64,000 bases of DNA from Cynocephalus volans (GCF_027409185.1 NC_084462.1:186894071-186958070); one strand, 5' to 3'. Counted from the stretch's first letter, positions 1 to 10,579 are shown. Numbers and translations: made by a program. The notes: generated by a model from the sequence alone, not told the origin.

Positions 1-670
1 CTGATAAACAAATGTGGTAAATTGATAAAAATGTAAACTATTCACCTATAAAAATGAATGTGACACCGACAAATGCCACAACAGAATGCACTTTGAAAAC
101 ATTACTCTACATTAAAGAAGCAGACACCAAAGGCCACATATTATATCAGTGAATTAATATGAAAAATCCAGAATAGGTGAGTCCATCGAGACAGAAATCA
201 TATTAGTGTTTTTTAGGGGCTTTGAGAGACAGGAATGTGAAGCGGCTGCTTTAAGGGAATGGGATTTCTTTTTGAGGCAAGAAATGTCCTCTAACTAGAC
301 AGTGGTGACATTTAACAAACCATGTGAAAATACTGTGTCACTAAACTGTACAGTTTAAAATGGTTAATATAGAGAATGTAATTTATTTCAATTCTGCCAT
401 CACACACCGTAAAAAAACATTACATTCAATTTATTTGTTATGTTAATCTTTTTTAGGGTAACAGAAACCACATTTTAAAGGAACCCACAAAGCAAATGAA
501 GAAAAAGTAAGAGTTCCCAACTGTGACTTCTGTTGAACTTGGACAGGAGACACTGAGGACAGAAAGGACAGCCTGGGTACCCTCTGCACCTGCTCCTCAG
601 TGGAAATTCTGTACTAAGTGCACACTGAGCTCCTCCTAATTCCAAGTCCCCTCTTGTCTATAAGCAAAGA
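1..670. other. Intergenic, partly old L1-like sequence
   Basis: No gene seen. Bases about 100-450 resemble a sequence at about 45170-45490 (shared wording such as ccagaataggt/ccagaatagg and gagacagaaat) and look like an old L1 3'-end fragment on the plus strand. The last 100 bases are the immediate 3' flank of the V pseudogene that follows. The repeat assignment is by recollection of the family and is tentative. Confidence 0.4.
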
Positions 671-709
671 GGTTTGTGTCTGGGCTCATGCTGAGTTCCC
701 CTCACTGTG
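671..709 (-). other. V(D)J recombination signal, 23-bp spacer (V pseudogene 1)
   Basis: On the minus strand, heptamer CACAGTG (703-709) directly follows the V exon, then a 23-base spacer (680-702), then nonamer ACACAAACC (671-679). Heptamer and spacer length are canonical and the nonamer is identical to that of the three intact VH4 segments in this window. The signal is preserved although the coding segment is broken. Confidence 0.85.
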
Positions 710-1142
710 TTTCTTGTGCAGTCATACACAGCCATATCCTGGACAATCAGCTGCTCATGGTTAAATAATCTTGGCTCTTGGAGGTGTCCCTCATGATGCT
801 GACTCAGGATTTAAGATCTGTATTATAAATTGTGCTTTCACAACCTCATATCACACTTACCCACTGCAGCCCCTTTCCTGAATGCTGGTGGATCCAGTGC
901 AAACAATAGCTAGTTATAGAGAATCCAGAGACAGTGGAGGTGAGGGACAGGGTCTATGAAGTTACAGCAGGCCAGGTTCTGACTCCTGAAGCTGCACCTT
1001 GGATGGGACAGCTGGGAACAAGGAGCATCACCATCAGTCAAACACACCAGAAGCCCCATGCCCAGGTCCCATTCCTGAAGTCCCAGAGGCACTCACAGCA
1101 GGGAGCAGCCACCAAGCACAAGAGTCACCTCAGGACATCCAT
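710..1142 (-). pseudogene. IGHV pseudogene 1 (clan-II-like)
   Basis: Two-exon V segment. Leader exon 1097-1142 (46 bases) starts with ATG and has a GTGAGT donor, but its sixth codon is TGA. The V exon runs from an AG acceptor at 1012-1013 to the RSS heptamer at 709. Framework 1 starts recognisably (QLQES-like) and then loses the frame, with a TAA stop at about the tenth framework codon. Recognisable VH features are the WIHQ-type FR2 motif and the disulfide region (codons for Y-D-C before the RSS). The best relative here is pseudogene 2 at 27.4-27.9 kb, which has the same leader layout. The upstream octamer position holds only ATGCAGAG on the minus strand (1225-1232), two mismatches from ATGCAAAT. 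It cannot make a V domain; exact subgroup is unsure (VH2/VH4-like). Confidence 0.8.
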
Positions 1143-2929
1143 ATTCTGATGAAGGGCTCCTGGTGAGAAGGAGACTGGGGATGCTCAACCCAGGGCTGTG
1201 CTTTCTTCCTGACACTGGGGTCTGCTCTGCATGAGGGGAGTCCCTGATGATATAAGTGGGAGAGCAGAGCGCAGGGTGTCGACCCACCCTTCATTGTGCA
1301 GAGTGTTTACGTCGTGCTGCTCAGAAGAACTGGGGAGACAGAACCTCAGGGACTCTTCTACGCATCACTGCCTGGTCTTCCTGTTTCCAGAGAAACATTA
1401 AGAGAAGTGGAGATGGAGGATGCAGGGCTTGATAGCACAGAACATGTAGAAGTGTTTAACTTAAAGTGATTTCTGGTTCAAGGAGAAATCCATGACCTTT
1501 TGATCCTCAGGTGCTCCCTTCACCATGTCTGGTGTTTGAATCTGGCTGTCAGCTGTGACCTCAGTCTCTCTGCACACAAAGCCCTTATGTGTGACTTCAA
1601 TTGAGAAAGTTGGGCTTCTATAGATTGTAGTAGATTGTTCACTTCAGAACAGGCAGACGTTCCTCAGAGAGACAGATATGCATATGCATCTGTGTGTGTG
1701 TGTGTGTGTGTGTGTGTGAAGTTTATGAGAGAGAGAGAGAGACAGAGAGACAAAGGAAGACAGAGAGACAGAGAGAGACAGAGAGAAACAGAGAGAGACA
1801 GAGAGACAGAGACAGAGAGACAGAGAGTCCTCTACTCCATCCTGCTTCTCAGAGACAATCACTAGGGGAAAAACAGACATAAGATCCCCCCTCCATTTTG
1901 ATACAAACACACGGGATAAGAGATGTTAATGTGGAGGTTTCTAGAAAACTCATCTTCTTCAGTCTCATTTAGAAATCCTCTGTTCACACTCCTGCCCCAA
2001 CACTTCCAACGTCAGCCTTGACTGTCACATCAGACTCAGTCTTGAGGTTCGTGATCTCGTCACTTGCTTCAGGTCACAGGTGACTCCTCGGTGGTGTTTT
2101 CTCAAGCGCAGCTCCTCCTGCATCTGCAGACCTGTGAGATGGACACTCTGTGCCCTGCCTCCCCTTAACCCAATGTACTGTGGAGAGTCACATCCAGGTT
2201 GACCACTGTAGACCATTCTGTTCAAAGACTAATACCAGGCACCTGGGAGTCACTGGATCACAGCAATTCTGAGCGTTAGTTGGGCACGTGGTACCCCTGT
2301 CTGAGTTCTGGTCCATTTCTTGTGTCTGGGAATGACACTGCATGACTCACAGATTCACTATTTGGAATACTAGTCCCACCCTGTTTGGAATATTTCCTTT
2401 CTCAATTTGAAATTGGCATTTTCAGTTGATTACTTCTTTTAGGTTTTTTTATTTAAAATAAGCTGAAAGCAGTTACAGGTTGTGTAATTGTATTAAAATA
2501 TATGTACAAACGGTTACCTTATAGCAGTCAAGGGCATACAGCAGATAATCCTAGCTAATCACATCAAAAACAAACAAGCAAACACTAAAAGAAAAAAAAA
2601 AAAAAAACAGAGACTATGCATCTATGTAAAACAGCAGATTCCAAATGAGGAAATGGTAAAGTCACTGGAGTAAATGACTGTTTCTCAGAGTCTGGGCTTA
2701 ATGGTAAATTGTCACCTTAAAGTGAGAATGTGGAGCAGGTCTAAAAGTATAGATTTGATCATAGAAAAGGAAAGTTCAGACCTCTACAAAAAAAAAAAAA
2801 TGCTCACCCCAAGCCTTGTTCTGCACCTGTCTCTGCAGCTGGGCCCTATGGGCACACGGTCCTCAGTGCCGTCTTGACCAGTTCACTGTCACCCTCCAGG
2901 GCTCTTGCTGCATTTCCCAGACCAATTTT
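1143..2929. other. Intergenic 5' flank of V pseudogene 1
   Basis: No gene recognised. It contains a compound microsatellite (1691-1827), a short A-run at 2590-2606 and a short run at 2790-2800. Open frames here are short and follow simple repeats. Confidence 0.5.
1691..1827. repeat. Compound (TG)n / (GA)n microsatellite
   Basis: About 14 TG units (1691-1718) are followed after a short bridge by an imperfect GA/GACA-rich tract to about 1827. Low-complexity frames across it (Cys-Val and Arg-Glu runs) are not genes. Confidence 0.9.
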
Positions 2930-2989
2930 GTAGATATTTTCCTCTCAGATTTATTCTAATAGTTTCATAGTTTCAGGATTCAAATTTAG
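2930..2989 (-). mobile_element. L1 ORF2 fragment (left piece of the interrupted L1)
   Basis: Antisense L1-like text (about 60 bases) ends abruptly at the SINE and appears to resume at 10411, then again at 18951. The three pieces read in the same order as an antisense L1 ORF2 region, so I treat them as one L1 split by later insertions. The short length makes this piece individually weak. Confidence 0.45.
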
Positions 2990-3062
2990 GGTGCTGGCTG
3001 GTTAGCTTAGCTGGGCAGAGCATGGTTTTGTAACACCAAGGTTATGGTGTTATCTCCGTATC
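2990..3062 (+). mobile_element. tRNA-Ile-derived SINE, left half
   Basis: GGCTGGTTAGCTTAGCTGG followed by GCAGAGCATGG and AACACCAAGG closely follows the 5' half of a eukaryotic tRNA-Ile (AAU type): acceptor start, D-arm/A box, anticodon-stem region and start of the T-arm. The anticodon loop and T-loop are degraded. The 3' half (acceptor-like end ACCATCCAGCCACGAAA, then an A-rich tail) is found at 10333-10410, on the other side of provirus A. This is a SINE and not a working tRNA gene. tRNA-Ile SINEs are, as I recall, characteristic of colugos. Confidence 0.7.
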
Positions 3063-3420
3063 TGATAGAAAGTGAGCCAAAACACCAGGGACCAACCAAG
3101 ATTTATTAAGGGAAGAAAATCTGCCAGGCTGCACTCAAAATGGAGGGCAGCACCAGGCCTGTGGGTGGGAGAGCGTGTCTAGACTGCAGGGAAGGCTGAC
3201 GTAATCAGGGAGGGAGTTGGTGCTGGAGTGGAAGATAAGGCTGGTGGATGCCATCAGGTGGAAGGTTGCACCCATGTGGAAGTAGAGGAGTTTCTATTTC
3301 TCAGAAACCAAGAGTTTTCTTGTAAGGAAAGGCTGGCAGCTATTTTGTGCTTATTGTGTGTAAAATGGTACCAGTCAAGTTTATGTGTAAAATGGCACCA
3401 GTCAAGTCTAAGATCCATCA
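3063..3420 (-). repeat. Provirus A 3' LTR
   Basis: It matches the 5' LTR over its length (shared block around ggagggcagcaccaggcctg). Its 5' end TGATGGATC on the minus strand is preceded by the purine-rich tract AAAAGGTGGGAA (about 3421-3432). A poly(A) signal variant lies in the shared ttattaa/TTAATAAA segment. It carries a 27-base tandem duplication absent from the 5' LTR (3357-3383 and 3384-3410). Confidence 0.85.
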
Positions 3421-4330
3421 TTCCCACCTTTTAAGTATAAGGAGAATGGAAAAGGGGTGAAGGTCTCATTCTTCTGAAGCTACTTCCTGCTGAAGATGGG
3501 CAAAGATATGAAAAAAATAAAATACTTATGTCAGCCTGAAAAACAATTGGATGGCAGGATATTGGTTTCATGTGGGGAGGCTGCATTCCTCCAGGGAAGG
3601 GTCGCTGATTCTGAGGGGCTGATATCCTCCTCCCATGAAGATTCCAGTGATCTTCTGGTTGGTGAAGGCCTGTAAGACACTAGAGAAACACCGAAAGAGG
3701 CAGGGGCCAAGGAGGACAATTCCCATCGTGGTCGGGGTCCGACGTGTGTTGCCCTGAACTCCTCCCCATCACCATAGCCTAGGTGAGTGGTTTGGGTGAA
3801 GCACAAATGTTTTTATTGAGGTGGCGGGTACTGGACTCCAGCAGAATTCCCTTCAGAAAGAGCTACCCAGAAATTTTTACCCCCATAAGAACATGATGTG
3901 GCAGTTGTCTGGTCATAGCCTTTTGTGGGAATGTAGTCACAGATGTGAATGTGTCCTGTAGGGTTTCCCTGAGGATTCTGGGTAGCAGACCCAGGAGGTT
4001 GGAAAGTGTCTTTCCTCCCACCAAGACCTTGGTTATACATTGTGACCAGGGTGTGGCATTATGTCTCTGTTAGGAAAAGAAGCAAGAGGAAGAGAGAAGG
4101 CAAGTGCTCAGGGGCTGAGAGGTTGAGAGGGTGCATAGTAGCAAAAAGGAGTAGAGAGTAACCTTGTTGGAGTGTAATCGCAGAGGGCGCTCTGCCAGGC
4201 TAATTCAATCACCCACTCAAGGATGCCTTCGACACTGGAGGTGGCACATTGGGACCAGTCTTGGAGCAGCTCCTCTGTGAAGGACGTGGAGCGGGCCTGC
4301 AGGAGTGAGAGGATAATCACCAGGGAAAGA
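3421..4330 (-). pseudogene. Provirus A env remnant
   Basis: The roughly 0.9 kb between the end of integrase and the 3' LTR contains several short minus-strand frames (4108-4320, 3813-4040, 3531-3806) rich in Ser/Pro/Cys. They sit where env belongs, but no CX6CC motif, fusion peptide or membrane anchor was recognised, and a full env would be about 1.5-2 kb. I interpret this as a truncated surface-subunit remnant; it may include unrelated sequence. Confidence 0.4.
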
Positions 4331-4381
4331 TCATCCCTCTCATGGGATTGGGGGAAGAGTGAAGGTCCTGGAGATTTTCAA

Positions 4382-5400
4382 TTATGTGGATCCTAAAATG
4401 GATGAAGTGTGAGGAGATGATGGGTTGGGGGTTGAGCAGAGGGAACCCTCTGGCTTGATGTTAACAGATTCTTTGGGTAAATTCTCAGGTGCTAATTTTA
4501 CCAAGGATAAGTGATACCAAGGGGCCTTTCCTAGTACCTTTACTGCCATGGGGGTGGTGAGAAGTGCTGTATAAGGCCCTTCCAAACATGGTGAGAGGAG
4601 CTTTGGGATTCTGGTTTTAATATACACTTGCTGTCCCGGGCTCAATTTCAAGTCTGAGGAGGTGGTGAGGAAAGGATGAGGTAATAGAAAGTTGGCCTGT
4701 TCCCTAAGAAGATCCCTAATGAGTGAAAAAGTAGGGAGATACTGGCCTAAAGGTGATGAGCTGGAAGGGAGAGGTGTGAGGGTGAAGGGTCTGCCATGCA
4801 TGAGTTTGAAGGGGCTGAGGCCAGTGGGTTTATGGGGGGCAGCTCACAAGTAAGTGAGTGCTAGAGGGAGAAGTTGGGTCCAAGGGAGGTGAAGTTCCAT
4901 GGACAGCTTGGTGAGGTGTGTTTTTGTGAAGTGATTGGCTTTTTTCACTTTTCCTGATGACTGAGGCCAATACAGTATATGTAAGTCCCATTTGATATGT
5001 GATGCCTGTGCTGTGAGTCATATAATCTGGGAAATGAATGTCTTGCCATTGTCAGACCAGAGACTGGTGGGTAGGCCAAAACGACAGATGATTTCAGAGG
5101 TGAGAACATGCATTACTGCTGTAGCATCCTCTGAAGTGAAGGGAAAAGCCTCAACCTAACCTGAAGAGGTATCTACTAAGGTTCGAAGATAGCATGTCCT
5201 TTTGTGGGGAGGCATGTGAGTAAAAGTCAATTTGCCAATCCTGGCCAGGAATGTACCCTCTGGCATGTTTAATGGAAAGGGACCGAACATGCAGGCCACC
5301 TTGATTGGAGCAATGAGTACAGAAAGGACACTTTTGAGTGATTTGTTTTAGTAACTTGGCCATGTGGGGAGAGTAATATAAGGGCTGAAGAAGTTGTAGT
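4382..5400 (-). pseudogene. Provirus A pol: integrase region
   Basis: Minus-strand pieces cover the zinc-binding end (Cys pair in CPFCTHC at about 5310-5330), the first catalytic Asp (WQIDF, about 5240), the second (WSDNG, about 5050) and the C-terminal strand-rich domain (4382-4801, ending in a PWYHLSLVK-type motif). The position of the catalytic Glu reads SSGKVKKAN, so the Glu is replaced by Lys. The region is split by several frameshifts and stops. Known role of the family: insertion of viral DNA into the host genome; this copy could not do it. Confidence 0.75.
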
Positions 5401-5509
5401 AGTGATGGTAGCCTGTATGAAGTGAATTGTGGAAATCTAAAAGGATTTGCTCAGCTTGTGTGGTAGGGAGGACATAGTCACCGGATGGAGTATACCAATT
5501 GTCCTTCCT

Positions 5510-6473
5510 CTATGCTCCAAAATGTTGGAGGTGTTGTATTTCTTGGAGTGTGTATTGAGTTATGGGCATAGGGGCCATGAGAAGGACCTGAGTGGGAGAG
5601 GAAGAGTGGGGGCCTGGTGACTGAGCAGTCTTTTTTGTGCTTAGAGCTGCCAGTTTGTTTCCTTGGGCTATGGGGTCATCAGATGTTTTGTGTCCTCTCC
5701 AGTGTATAACCTCAACCTCCTTTGGGAGTTGTGCAGCCTCAAGAAGTATCTTGATAAGGTGCCCATTTTTTATGGGCCTTCTTTGAGTGGTCCTGTATCC
5801 TCTCTCCTTCCATATGGCTGTGCAGGAGTGTAGGATGTGGTAAGCATATTTAGAGTCAGTGTATATATTGACTTGTTTGTTACTTGCTAGAGTGAGAGTG
5901 CTGGTGAGGACAATGAGTTCTGCCTGTTGGGAAGTGGTATTGGGGATAGGGGGCAGCCTCAATAGCTTGTGTTAGATTTACTATAGCATAACTCACCTGG
6001 GGAGCAGTCATGGAGGTGGCGGTCCCATCTATGACCCATGTATGTTGGGGTCACTTAATGGGATGCAGGGAGATGTGTGGAAAGGGATTGAGAAAGAGGT
6101 CTAAAGCCTCCCTGCAATTATGATCTAAGGGTTGTGAGTGTTTTCAGATGAGAGTGGCTTGATTTAAGGGAAGGCAAGTTTTAAAGGAGACCTGGGAATT
6201 TTCAACGGAGGTAAGGTGGATAAGTTGTATGTGGGAAGGGGAGAGAACAGGCAAGTGCTTATGGCTGAGAAGGTCTTGAAGATGATCGGAGGAACAAATG
6301 ACTGTTTGTTGTCCAAAAGTTAGTTTAGAGCTTTCTTGTGTCAAAAGGGCAAATGCTGCCAAGGCCCGTAAACAGGGATCCCATCCTTGAGCTGTGGTGT
6401 CCAATTGTTTGGAAAGGTATGCAACATGGAGAAGATATCTCCTGCCTCTTGTGCCAAAAACCCTGACCACCAA
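5510..6473 (-). pseudogene. Provirus A pol: RT connection and RNase H
   Basis: The frame at 6144-6473 carries the RT connection motif VAYLSKQLD with CLRALAA. The frame at 5510-5962 carries the RNase H catalytic region IYTDSKYAYHIL and the later HWRGHKT motif. The two frames are separated by stops around 5970-6140. Both motifs have direct counterparts in provirus B (15007-16004), which supports a common family. Confidence 0.75.
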
Positions 6474-6595
6474 TCCTTGGGTTTTGGTGATGGATAGGAT
6501 AAAAGGTTGAGATAGGTTTGGGAGGGATAGAGCTGAAGCTGTGAGGAGAGTGGCTTTTAATCACTGGAAGGGAGAATGAATTTGCTTTGTGGGAT

Positions 6596-7458
6596 CTAAA
6601 GGGATGGCAGGATCCCCTTTGGCTGCACCATTAGTGGTTTTGCTAGCATGCCAAAGTTAGGAATCCATAGGTGAAGATAACCTGCAAGCCCCAAGAAAGA
6701 AAAGACTTCACCCTTTGTGGTAGGACTGAGGAGTTCAGAAACAAGACTCTTGTGATCCACCATTGTTTCTCTGGTGTCGCGGGTTAGGTGGACTGCCAAA
6801 TAGGTAACTGCAGGAGCAGAAATTTGGGCCTTCTGGGGGACACTCAATATCCCCTGGAGGCCAAGAAATTAAGGAGAGCGACAGTGTGGGCTGTGAATCC
6901 TCATAGGAGGGGCTACAAAGGAGGAGGTCATCCACATATTGTATTAAAGTGCTAGAAGTTGGAGGAAGTTCAGATAAGTCTTGAGCTAAGGCCTGGCTGA
7001 AGAAGAAGGGGTTATCTCAAAACCCCTGAAGTAGTACTGACCTGCTGAGTTGTGGGGAACAACAAGTACCGGGATCAGTCCAAGTGTAGGCAAACAGGTT
7101 TTGACAGGAAGGGTGTAAGGGGATAGGAAGAAAAGCATCATTGGGCTCAAGTACAGAGAAGAAATGGGTTGCTGTTGGGATTATGGATAGAAGTGTATAG
7201 GGGTTAGAAACAATTGGGGTTATGGGGGAAATGGCAGCATTAATGGCCCTTAGGACTTGAACTAAGTGGTATGAGACATTGGGCTTTATAAGTGGAATGA
7301 TGGGTAAGGTGAGTGGGTAGCCACAAGAGATGAGAAGAAAGGAGTTCGTGCATTATGGGTTTTAAGTCTATTAGTTGTTTGTTAGTGATGTGGTATCGTG
7401 GGACATTAGGGAACAAAGAGGGGTTCCACAAATTAACATGGATAGGGGAATGGTTCAT
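6596..7458 (-). pseudogene. Provirus A pol: reverse transcriptase
   Basis: The N-terminal part (7240-7458) has the PRYHITNKQLIDLKP-type opening. The catalytic motif YVDD is intact at 6927-6938 (minus strand), followed by LLLCSPSYED. The C-terminal part (6596-6847) contains FLGLAGYLHLWIPNF. Frameshifts and stops lie between about 6936 and 7240. RT copies viral RNA into DNA; despite the intact YVDD this copy is not translatable as one protein. Confidence 0.75.
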
Positions 7459-7487
7459 AGCAATGGAGGGAGAAGACGTTTCCCATA

Positions 7488-7931
7488 CTAGGGATTAACA
7501 TTTTCTGAGGGGAAGGTGATGGTGGAAGCCTCGGGGGCCAGGTCTGGGGCAGCCTGTAACAAGAGTATTGTAGCTGCAATTAGAGTGTTTAGGGTAAGGG
7601 TAGCTTTGAATTTGGAAAGGATGTTCCATCCCAGTAATGGAGCTGGGCATTGAGGCATTATTAAAAATTTGTGTGTGAATTGCGTGTGATGTAGGGTGAA
7701 GGAAAAGGGTTTAGGTATCCATGGGCAGTATTCTGATCCCATGACCCCTGCTACTGTGATAGGGGATGGGGTTGTTGGTTCTGCATAATTGAGAAGGGTA
7801 GAACAATTGGCCCCTGTATTGGTGACAAAACAGATCAGCTCACCTGCTATGAGGACAGTTACCCTGGGCTCACGAGGTGATCTCTGTGCAGGCCTCGGGT
7901 CCTGGGCATCATCAGTCCTCCACTTGGGCAA
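7488..7931 (-). pseudogene. Provirus A pro: aspartic protease
   Basis: A 147-codon frame has the protease layout: an IAGELICFVTNTGA segment at the active site and GWNILSKF near the C-terminus (the usual LLGRD-like position). The catalytic Asp is replaced: the site reads TNTGA instead of D-T-G. The frame is otherwise open. The protease would mature Gag-Pol; this copy lacks the catalytic residue. Confidence 0.75.
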
Positions 7932-7949
7932 AGTTGAGAAGCTCTGGTA

Positions 7950-9493
7950 GGAATGGCCATGGAGCTAAAGGTTGTGGGTTAGGGACTGGGCCACTCCCTC
8001 TCTGGTGAGTGGAACAGTTAACCCCCCAGTGACCTGGCAGTTTGCAATGAGAATAGGGCCCAGGAAGGGCCCTGGGGTTAGAACACACCTGTGCCCAGTG
8101 GCCTGGTTGATGGCATTTGAAGCAGGTCCCAGGTGGCTTGTCCCTAGATGCGGCTGCCTTTGGAGTGTGTGAGTTCCAGATGGCATTTTCCAGGAGCTGG
8201 TATTTGGCCTGATCTCTTTTGTAATAATCTTTCTTCTCCTCATCCCTATTGTTAAAAGCTTTGAAAGCAGCATCAAGGAGGTCTCATTGGGTCATATTTG
8301 GACCATCCTCAAGTTTTCTTAGTTTTCATGAACATTAGAGGCTCATTGGGTAATAAAATGAGAGGGTAAGAGGGCCGTGCCTGCATGGGAGTTTGAGTCT
8401 ATACATGTGTAAAGCCTCAGAGAGGTGGGTTAGGAACTTGCTGGGATTTTCAGTGGATCTCTATGTGATTTTTCTAAGCCTGTCATAATTGAATGACTTG
8501 TGAGTAGCATTTTGGAGACCGTAAATCAAGTGTGTGGTCATGTTATCCCAGAGATCCTGATCCCCATGGCTGGCCTGGTAGTCCCAATTAGGGTTGATAC
8601 GACAGACAGTGATGGCTCCCATGGGGCATCTGTTATTTTGAGCATGTACCTCATCTGCCTGTTGTTGGGCCATTATCCAGACCTGCTCCCTGTCTTCAGG
8701 GACAAAGTAGTAATAAGAAGCATAAAAATATCATGCCAGGTGAGATCATAAGACTGGGTGAGATATCTGAATTCTTTAAGATATGTGTCAAGGTTGGACT
8801 GGAGAGATCCCAGTCATTTTTCAATTTGGGAGAGATCAGAAAGAGAAAAGGGGATATGGACCTGGACAATTCACTTCACCCCAGCCCCTTCACAGATGGG
8901 GTATAAAGGAGCCGGTGCTGAGGTGGGGTTGTCACCTGATGATGGGGGAGAAGGGGAGGGGTTGGGTTGCTGAGGCCAAGCATCTCAATACCAGGTGCGG
9001 AAAATAGAGGGAAAAGGTGGAAGGGCTAGTGGAGGATCTGGAGCGTAAGGAGGTGGTCAGGGAGCAATGTGGTATGAAAGATCAAAAGATTGATCCTAGT
9101 GCAGAAAGTGAGGTCAGGAATGAGCTAGGAGAATTTAAGACATAGGACAGCTTTGACAGAGAGAATGACACAATCGAAGATAGAAGAAGCCTTGAACATA
9201 AGGAATCTCAACAACTTTGCAGTTTCGGTGACAAAGGTGTCTAAATATCCAAGCAGATCTAAATTGAGAGTGCCATCTTCTGGCCACTGGGATCCATTGT
9301 CTAGTTTGTATGTAGGCCAACCCTGATTGCAGTAGAAAACAAGGTGTTTGCAATTAATGTCTCCCTGGAAGCCAAGAGGTTGTAAATTGGCCAAGAGACA
9401 GCCTAAGGGTGTAGAGCATGGAGGTTTGCATCGTGAGGATCCCATGTAGAGGGTGAGAAAGGAAATGAGTAATCCTATTAGAAGGAGGGTCAT
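7950..9493 (-). pseudogene. Provirus A gag
   Basis: The N-terminal frame (9125-9493) contains the matrix motif GCLLANLQPLGFQGD and LDNGSQWPEDGT, related to the Gag start of provirus B. A capsid-end fragment lies at 8461-8673. Nucleocapsid is at about 8000-8140: one CCHC knuckle reads CFKCHQPGHWAQVC and is intact; a second has lost its first Cys (SHCKLPGHWGVNC). Stops and frameshifts separate the pieces. The start region is duplicated (see 9357-9640). Confidence 0.75.
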
Positions 9494-9640
9494 GACAAAA
9501 TCTCCCTGGAAGCCAAGAGACTGTAAATCATCCAGAAGACAGCCCAGAAGTGTAGAATGTGGAGGACTGAATCATGAGGATCCCATTTAGAGGGTGAGAA
9601 AGGGTGTGATCAGTCCCAGTGGAATAAGGGTGACACCGAG
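9357..9640. repeat. Imperfect tandem duplication at the gag start of provirus A
   Basis: Two copies of about 142 bases, near 9357-9499 and 9500-9640, share tctccctggaagccaagag at their left ends and gaggatcccat and agagggtgagaaa further in. They diverge by many substitutions, so the duplication is old or predates the insertion. Confidence 0.75.
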
Positions 9641-9979
9641 GAGCATCCTCTTTGGTGTACACCTTCCTTTTGAGAGAGAAGCTACCGACTGGCTAATGAA
9701 GCATCATCCAATAGCTGGAGGGCACAAGAGGGTTCCCTCAGCCAGATGCCTGGTCTTCAGGAAGGAGACAGTGGTCATAGAAAGTAGTCAGGGAAACCCA
9801 TAGAAGTAGGACAGACCCAATGACTCACCCTGAATTGAGACCAATGTTGGATGTGTCGGCCTGAAACACCAAAAGGAGAGAGTCCGAGAGGCACCTGGTT
9901 CAGCAGGTCCACGAAAGGTGGCCAGGAGGGCCAATCAACCCAAGAGAGGGGATTGTCCGAAGGTCCCAGCCAGGACCCT

Positions 9980-9997
9980 TCTTGGGTTTTGGCACCA
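9980..9997 (-). other. Provirus A primer-binding site (tRNA-Phe-like)
   Basis: The minus strand reads TGGTGCCAAAACCCAAGA immediately next to the 5' LTR. It matches the complement of the tRNA-Phe 3' end at 15 of 18 positions by my comparison. Confidence 0.6.
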
Positions 9998-10332
9998 AAA
10001 GGAAGGAAAGTGAGCCAAAACTCTGGGTACCAATGAAGCTTTATTAAAGGAAGGAAATCTGCCAGGCTGCACTCAAAATGGAGGGCAGCACCAGGCCTGT
10101 GGGTGGGAGAGCTTGCATAGACTGCAGGGAAGGCTGATGTAATCAGGGAGGGCTTTGGAGCTTGAGTGGGAGATAAGGCTGGTGGATGCAAACAGGAGGA
10201 AGGTTGCACCCATGTGGAAGTAGATGAGTTTCTATTTCTCAAGAAAACATGAGGTTTCTCATAAGTAATAGGCTGGTGGCTATTTTGTGCTTTAGTGGGT
10301 AAGATGGCACCGGTCACATCCAAGATCCTTCA
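9998..10332 (-). repeat. Provirus A 5' LTR
   Basis: It begins TGAAGGATCTTGG on the minus strand and carries the poly(A) signal segment TTTAATAAAGCTTCATTGG near its 3' end. It is colinear with the 3' LTR at 3063-3420 but lacks that copy's 27-base duplication. Confidence 0.85.
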
Positions 10333-10410
10333 ATACCCTTGTACCATCCAGCCACGAAATTTGGTATATAACCAAAAGTGGTGGGGAGAAAAAAAAAAGA
10401 AAAAAGAAAA
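10333..10410 (+). mobile_element. tRNA-Ile-derived SINE, right half and A-rich tail
   Basis: CTTGTACCATCCAGCCACGAAA continues the tRNA-like end that breaks off at 3062, followed by a short unique stretch and an A-rich tail (about 10389-10410). Provirus A therefore sits inside this SINE. Confidence 0.65.
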
Positions 10411-10579
10411 CGACTCTAAGTTTTATTCCATTTTGAATTGATTTTTGTATGAGGATGCAATCTAATTATTTTGCATGTGGGTATCAAATTTTCCCAATAC
10501 AATTTTTTGAAGAAACTGTCCTGTTCCCATTGTGTGTTCTGGCAACTTTGTTAAAAGTCATGAGACCCTAAATATTTCT
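10411..10579 (-). mobile_element. L1 ORF2 fragment (middle piece)
   Basis: The text from attttgaattgatttttgt to ggcaactttgttaaaagtc is the well-known antisense L1 ORF2 C-terminal region. It breaks off at the MaLR LTR and resumes at 18951 with the next part of the same region. Confidence 0.75.

Larger units (their letters stand above)
3063..10332 (-). mobile_element. Provirus A: gammaretrovirus-like ERV, defective
   Basis: The order on the minus strand is 5' LTR (9998-10332), primer site (9980-9997), gag, pro, pol, a short env remnant, polypurine tract and 3' LTR (3063-3420). Gag, RT, RNase H and integrase resemble those of provirus B in this window, so both are copies of one ERV1-type family; the primer site of each is closest to tRNA-Phe. 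All genes are broken. The insertion lies inside the tRNA-Ile SINE. Flanking bases (gtatc on the left, atacc on the right) could be an eroded target duplication, but this is weak. Confidence 0.85.

Noticed and set aside
2996-3062. Possible tRNA-Ile gene
   Set aside because: The anticodon loop and T-arm are degraded, the sequence is cut by provirus A, and the other half carries an A-rich tail: a SINE.
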